Positions 60,424 to 64,000 of a stretch of 64,000 bases of DNA are shown here, in pieces; within the stretch, counting starts at the first letter, position 1, and the number at the start of each line of letters is the position of its first letter. Under the pieces are notes generated by a model. That model searched no databases. It was not told where the DNA came from and saw nothing but the letters and a program-made list of their open reading frames with translations. A program made the position numbers and the translations under genes. Source of the DNA: Burkholderiales bacterium (lineage in GTDB: Bacteria; Pseudomonadota; Gammaproteobacteria; Burkholderiales; SG8-39); the NCBI GenBank assembly GCA_014860445.1, contig JACZJT010000048.1:1-64000 (forward strand), written 5' to 3'.

Positions 60424-61047
60424 ATGGCACCGCGATATATCAAGGCAATCATCTATCTGACCGTCGTGATATGGACGGGTGTCCTGTACGCCTATCAAGA
60501 ACAAGTCCAATCGGAAACGCTGCGGCATCTGTCGCTGGTTATTACGATTGTGCTTTACGTCGTGATGGCATTCGACCTCTGGGTCTGGAAACTGCCGTTT
60601 TTGCGTGGCTGGTTCGTAAAGAGACCCGTCATTGATGGAACATGGAAGGTTGAAATCCGCTCACTGTGGAAAGATCCCGCTACCGGTGCCGGAATACCAC
60701 CTGTTGAAGGCTACATGGTTGTACGACAGACGTTTTCCACCTTGAGCATGAGGCTGCTGACGGCTGAATCGCACTCCGAACTGGTCGGTACGGAAATCGT
60801 GTTCTCGATGGATGGGCTCTACTGTGTGAGTGGTGTATACCGGAACGAACCCCGTCTACAGGTTCGGGAAAAAAGCCCGATGCATTACGGTGCAGTGTGG
60901 CTGAGGGTTGTCGGTGAACCAACCCAGAAAATCACCGGCCACTACTGGACCGACCGCCAGACCATTGGCGAAATGGACCTCACCGACCGGCATGTCGGCA
61001 GGTTTCAGGACTTTGAATCTGCAAAAGCGCACTACGATAATGTTTGA
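60424..61047 (+). CDS. cap15: Cap15-like CBASS effector (2TM + beta-barrel, S-2TMbeta)
   Basis: In this 207-residue protein, two TM helices lie at ~5-25 and ~32-54. A beta-rich domain follows: IDGTWKVEIRSLW, VVRQTFSTLSMRLLTAESHS, GVYRNEPRLQVREKSPMHYG and ITGHYWTDRQTIGEMDL. This is the pattern of the SMODS-associated 2TM beta-strand effector known as Cap15. That effector binds the cyclic nucleotide, oligomerises in the inner membrane and kills the infected cell. Its stop overlaps the next gene by 8 nt. Confidence 0.88.
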   Translation: MAPRYIKAIIYLTVVIWTGVLYAYQEQVQSETLRHLSLVITIVLYVVMAFDLWVWKLPFLRGWFVKRPVIDGTWKVEIRSLWKDPATGAGIPPVEGYMVVRQTFSTLSMRLLTAESHSELVGTEIVFSMDGLYCVSGVYRNEPRLQVREKSPMHYGAVWLRVVGEPTQKITGHYWTDRQTIGEMDLTDRHVGRFQDFESAKAHYDNV

Positions 61048-62032
61048 TGAGCTAAAACGAGAACTGAATCGTCTAAGTGGCACCCATCGAGTTTCTGTGC
61101 CAATCCACAGCGACGAAGAAGGCTATCTCGACAGAGAGTGCCCGGCGCAGGAATGTCAGTTTGGTTTTAAGATTCTCGAAGAGGACTGGCGAGACAAGGT
61201 TCGCGACGAGAAAGTGTTCTGTCCGTTTTGCGGACACACCGCACAATCGGACAAGTGGTATACGCCGGAGCAGGTCGAAGCTGTAAAAAAGGCGGGCGTC
61301 GCTCAGCTTCAGGGGCGCATAAATGCGGCCATGAAGCACGATGCCGAGCAGTGGAACCGTCGGCAAAGTCCGAATAGCTTCCTGCGAATGACAATGAAGG
61401 TAAACAGCCGACCGCAGCAGGTCTCCTTACCGCCTATGGCGGCAGAACCTATGCGGATGAAGATTACCTGCCCGGCATGCGCTTGCCGCTATGCCGTTAT
61501 CGGCGCCGCGTTTTTCTGCCCTGCGTGCGGCCATAACGCAGCCGATCTCATGTTCACGCAGTCGATCAACGGCATACGTAACGCGCTTGATGCTCTTCCC
61601 GGCGTTCGCGCTGCGATTTCCGACCGCGATATCGCCGAAACGACCGTTCGCCTCATCATAGAAAATGGCTTGCAGAACGCAATTACCGCATTCCAGCGGT
61701 ATGCGGAGGTGCTCTATGCCACGCGCTATCCGTCGTTATCTGTGCCGCGACGGAACGTGTTTCAGAGTCTCAGCGAAGGAAGCTCCCTATGGCACCTGGC
61801 ATCGGGGAAGCAATACAGTGATTACCTGACTACTGCCGAATTAAGTGCGCTCACCAAATATTTCCAGCAACGCCATCTTCTGGCCCACCGCGACGGCCTA
61901 GTAGATGCGGACTATATTACGCGCAGCGGGGATAGCGCCTACCGTGAAGGCCAGCGCCTGGTTGTCCGTGATGCGTCCGTGCGCGAATGTCTGACGTTTA
62001 TTGAGAAGCTCGCAAGTAGCATGGCGTCCTGA
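61040..62032 (+). CDS. Zinc-ribbon protein with HEPN-like RX4H C-terminus, third CBASS operon gene
   Basis: This is a 330-residue protein. Two zinc-ribbon modules are visible: C34/C39 with C61/C64 (FCPFCGH), and C144/C147 with C160/C163 (FCPACGH). The C-terminal ~150 residues are helical and contain R278-HLLA-H283 (YFQQRHLLAHRDGLVD), an RX4H motif in an HEPN-like setting. The ATG at 61040 lies inside the last codons of the effector, so all three proteins are made together. It is not one of the standard CBASS ancillary proteins (E1/E2, JAB, HORMA/TRIP13, Cap17/18). A nuclease or regulatory role is inference. Confidence 0.8.
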   Translation: MFDELKRELNRLSGTHRVSVPIHSDEEGYLDRECPAQECQFGFKILEEDWRDKVRDEKVFCPFCGHTAQSDKWYTPEQVEAVKKAGVAQLQGRINAAMKHDAEQWNRRQSPNSFLRMTMKVNSRPQQVSLPPMAAEPMRMKITCPACACRYAVIGAAFFCPACGHNAADLMFTQSINGIRNALDALPGVRAAISDRDIAETTVRLIIENGLQNAITAFQRYAEVLYATRYPSLSVPRRNVFQSLSEGSSLWHLASGKQYSDYLTTAELSALTKYFQQRHLLAHRDGLVDADYITRSGDSAYREGQRLVVRDASVRECLTFIEKLASSMAS

Positions 62033-62161
62033 TGTCTCAATTTGTCCCTGTCTGCAATGGCGATGATGCTGCACTGTTTTAATTCAATCGCCCAATTCGA
62101 CTCGCTATAAAGCAAAGGGCGGAAAACGCTTTGCGCTCCCGCCCTACTGGACCTAGATAAT

Positions 62162-63031
62162 TCAGTGAGGTTTCCTCACCCATTCTTCAAGAGTCAGGGG
62201 AAGAAACATGGGAGCCTTACGGAAAAAGCTGTAATTTGGCGCAATTGTTTCGCTCGGATTTACGACGATGATCTTGTAGGAATAGCGCCTATCCGCCGGA
62301 ACGCGCTTTCCCTCGTAGAATGCCGGCATCCGCGTACTGTCAGTGTTATACCAATCCGCGTAGTTGAAAAGTGACTTCGCTTCCAGATCCGATGGGGGCA
62401 TTGAGTAACCGATGAATACCAGCGTATCTATCTCGGCTTGATTACGAAGAACGCTGAAAGCCTTCTTCCATCTTGGCGCCATAGGCACTTTTGTTGTTCT
62501 GTACGCAAATTTGGTATATGTCGGCCAAGCCAGCGTTTTCTCGCCGATTGCACCATGCAAGTGTATGACCCGCTCGCCCACGACAAGATCAAGTCTCTGC
62601 GCCGCCGCCTCCAAAAGTAAGTCGTAGTTAAATGTCAGAATGAAGTCGTGCTTCCAATCTACCCGGCGCATGAAATCCAGAATTGTCTTGCCCTCGATAT
62701 CCCAATTTATGTCGCTGACGCAAGATTTAAGGTAGGTACGCAGCGCGCTTCGAATCTCTTTCTCTTCTTCTCGAAAGACATTCCTTCCAGGTCCTAGATA
62801 TTCGGCCGAGAATTTTAGAGAAGAAAGAGTGGACATGAATAACTCAAAGCTCACTTCCCGCTGAGTATGAAAGTTTTGCTCTCGCAAATGATCAATCGTT
62901 GTCCGTGGTGGCCCCCCGCCCTTTTCCACTGTGGCCTTAAGCAGAGGATTTAAGGTATCCAACATCTCCATATCGGTTGCAATGCCGCACGTCTTGGAAA
63001 AGCCAGCGCCGAGCACATAAATCGTACCCAT
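62162..63031 (-). CDS. SIR2-domain protein (probable defence NADase)
   Basis: This 289-residue protein has the NAD-binding YVLGAGFSKTCGI, the NYD motif in FILTFNYDLLLEAAAQ, the catalytic-His segment VIHLHGAIGEK and DTLVFIGYSMPPSDLEA. SIR2 proteins in defence loci deplete NAD on phage sensing. The ATG at 63031 is chosen because it opens directly on the first beta-strand, with AAGGGAC upstream. It converges on the CBASS operon and follows a 42-codon ORF by 2 nt. Confidence 0.82.
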   Translation of the reverse strand: MGTIYVLGAGFSKTCGIATDMEMLDTLNPLLKATVEKGGGPPRTTIDHLREQNFHTQREVSFELFMSTLSSLKFSAEYLGPGRNVFREEEKEIRSALRTYLKSCVSDINWDIEGKTILDFMRRVDWKHDFILTFNYDLLLEAAAQRLDLVVGERVIHLHGAIGEKTLAWPTYTKFAYRTTKVPMAPRWKKAFSVLRNQAEIDTLVFIGYSMPPSDLEAKSLFNYADWYNTDSTRMPAFYEGKRVPADRRYSYKIIVVNPSETIAPNYSFFRKAPMFLPLTLEEWVRKPH

Positions 63032-63033
63032 AG

Positions 63034-63162
63034 CTAGTCCCTTGGGTGATCGCTGGAGTATTGCCAGAGGGCCATATCCAGGTCCCGGACCGTGAGGCGA
63101 TGCTTGGCAGCCACGGCGCGGTGAGCGAAGAACGCCGCGAAACAATCTGTCCATTTATCCAT
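63034..63162 (-). CDS. Small ORF immediately upstream of the SIR2 gene
   Basis: This 42-codon ORF (MDKWTDCFAAFFAHRAVAAK, ending WQYSSDHPRD) stops 2 nt before the SIR2 ATG, with AGGGAT before its own start. LTVRDLDMALWQYS is reminiscent of C-terminal segments of larger hypothetical proteins, so it may be a remnant. The close coupling argues for a translated leader or a small partner. Confidence 0.5.
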   Translation of the reverse strand: MDKWTDCFAAFFAHRAVAAKHRLTVRDLDMALWQYSSDHPRD

Positions 63163-63182
63163 CGTAACGAATCCCTATCTAT

Positions 63183-63653
63183 CTATGCCCACCTTAGCCA
63201 TGCTGCCAGGCCGGCGACAATCAGGCCGCCGATCACTGCGATGACCCACTGATGGTTCATTATTTTAATTATGACGCTAGAGCCTTCGCCAGGCGGCGAA
63301 GTGATGAACTGTGATGTCACATCGTTTCCCGCATCCACGATGTCTTCGGCGTCGTAACCATGACCGGCGCTGATGAGAACCACGGATGAATTGCGGTTGA
63401 ACTCTTCGATGTCCTTCCAGCTCTTGGCCTGTATATCCTTCAATTCCTCAGCGGTGCCGCGCTCAGTTTCCATGATCTGGGTCCACGCGATGTTTCCGGT
63501 CTCAATGACCTCCGCGCCGGACAATGTGCTCCGCCCGGCCCGGTAAGGCTTCAGAAACTTCGACTCCAGATCCTTTCTTGATAGGTCCGAGAAAACGCAA
63601 CGGGCTTTATCCGGCGCGGACTTGAATTTGACCAGGACATGAAAGAAGGTCAT
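63183..63653 (-). CDS. Tail-anchored hypothetical protein
   Basis: In this 156-residue protein the first ~130 residues are soluble (FFHVLVKFKSAPDKARCVFS, then SSVVLISAGHGYDAEDIVDA). It ends in one TM helix (QWVIAVIGGLIVAGLAAWL). GGGAGGAGCGC precedes the ATG. It lies 20 nt upstream of the small ORF and may form an operon with SIR2. Its function is unknown. Confidence 0.6.
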   Translation of the reverse strand: MTFFHVLVKFKSAPDKARCVFSDLSRKDLESKFLKPYRAGRSTLSGAEVIETGNIAWTQIMETERGTAEELKDIQAKSWKDIEEFNRNSSVVLISAGHGYDAEDIVDAGNDVTSQFITSPPGEGSSVIIKIMNHQWVIAVIGGLIVAGLAAWLRWA

Positions 63654-63698
63654 GCGCTCCTCCCGTTGCTTCCAAATATTGGCCTGCGGCGGGCCAGT

Positions 63699-64000
63699 CT
63701 ATTTTTTCACCGAATATCCGGCGTGCTCAAGAACTTTGACGCACAGCGCGACGAATGCTTCATGCGACAAGTCGTTTTTCGCGTCGTTCGTTCGCCAACC
63801 GCATATGCGGAAGCTCGCTTCGGTTGCGCCCGCGCTTACATGATCCACCGTGGGAAGCAGTGCGAACGTAGATTTGTAGGCGTGCTTGCCCACCTTGGAA
63901 TCCTCATTCTTGTAGGTACTGATCAATTTCCAATCAAGCTCTTCGCCGGTATACGCATCACGACCGCCGGAGACAACGACGGCGGCGTGTATCGCCTCTT
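63699..64000 (-). CDS. HNH-like hypothetical protein, C-terminal part (5' end off window)
   Basis: The open frame continues to the right edge. The translation includes RDAYTGEELDWKLIS, LLPTVDHVSAG and FRICGWRTNDAKNDLSHEAF, ending EHAGYSVKK. The TGE...DH...NDAKNDL spacing resembles HNH/restriction-type nucleases (D-H and N-x-K elements), but metal-binding Cys pairs are not seen. It is the first gene of the minus-strand module that includes SIR2. Confidence 0.5.
   Translation of the reverse strand, partial: EAIHAAVVVSGGRDAYTGEELDWKLISTYKNEDSKVGKHAYKSTFALLPTVDHVSAGATEASFRICGWRTNDAKNDLSHEAFVALCVKVLEHAGYSVKK

Overview
The window is almost certainly from an uncultured betaproteobacterium, probably a Burkholderiales- or Nitrosomonadales-like lineage. 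Evidence: a high-GC backbone, the conserved queA-tgt-yajC-secD-secF block, tctCBA-type transport, cytochrome c' next to cytochrome b561, and a betaproteobacterial-style UvrA. The first ~3 kb look different: less GC-rich, a DNA polymerase III delta'-like gene, and a low-complexity intergenic stretch. They join the rest inside a conserved UvrA P-loop, so this end is either foreign DNA or an assembly chimera.

Layout. 1-6.3 kb: holB-like fragment and a tandem double-length UvrA. 6.4-11.8 kb: adenylate kinase, a DASS anion transporter, a Tat-type dienelactone hydrolase, an FkbM methyltransferase and a small secreted protein. 12.9-30.2 kb: a large catabolic locus of two divergent arms. The left arm holds SDRs, tctAB, a MaoC hydratase, an enoyl-CoA hydratase and a four-subunit 2-oxoacid:ferredoxin oxidoreductase. 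The right arm holds a TctC/Bug binding protein, an ADP-forming acyl-CoA synthetase, a TetR regulator, a pair of acyl-CoA dehydrogenases and a TauD-type dioxygenase. Together they look like uptake, CoA activation, beta-oxidation-like steps and ferredoxin-linked oxoacid oxidation of one unknown acid. 30.8-35.5 kb: otsA-otsB and an arabonate dehydratase-like gene joined by GTGA overlaps; OtsA carries a membrane sensor-like N-terminus. 35.6-40.8 kb: an IclR regulator divergent from a beta-ureidopropionate / beta-alanine / malonate semialdehyde pathway. 40.8-55.2 kb: housekeeping genes (corA, an aminotransferase, nudix, mnmA, GST, purB, cytochromes, secDF-yajC, tgt, queA).

55.3-64 kb is a genomic island. 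It starts at a tRNA-Leu(CAA) cut off in its anticodon loop, followed by a tyrosine recombinase. Then come two complete tRNA-Leu genes (UAA, then CAA). Each has its own sigma70-type promoter, each is interrupted in the anticodon by a ~240-nt group I intron, and a decayed second integrase lies between them. Beyond these is defence cargo: a CBASS operon (CD-NTase, Cap15-like 2TM beta-barrel effector, and an unassigned zinc-ribbon protein with an HEPN-like RX4H motif). It is followed, convergently, by a SIR2-domain gene with a 42-codon leader ORF, a tail-anchored small protein and a truncated HNH-like gene at the edge.

The most promising undescribed items are the third CBASS gene, the SIR2-associated module, and the island that breaks a host tRNA-Leu(CAA) while carrying intron-bearing tRNA-Leu genes that could replace it.
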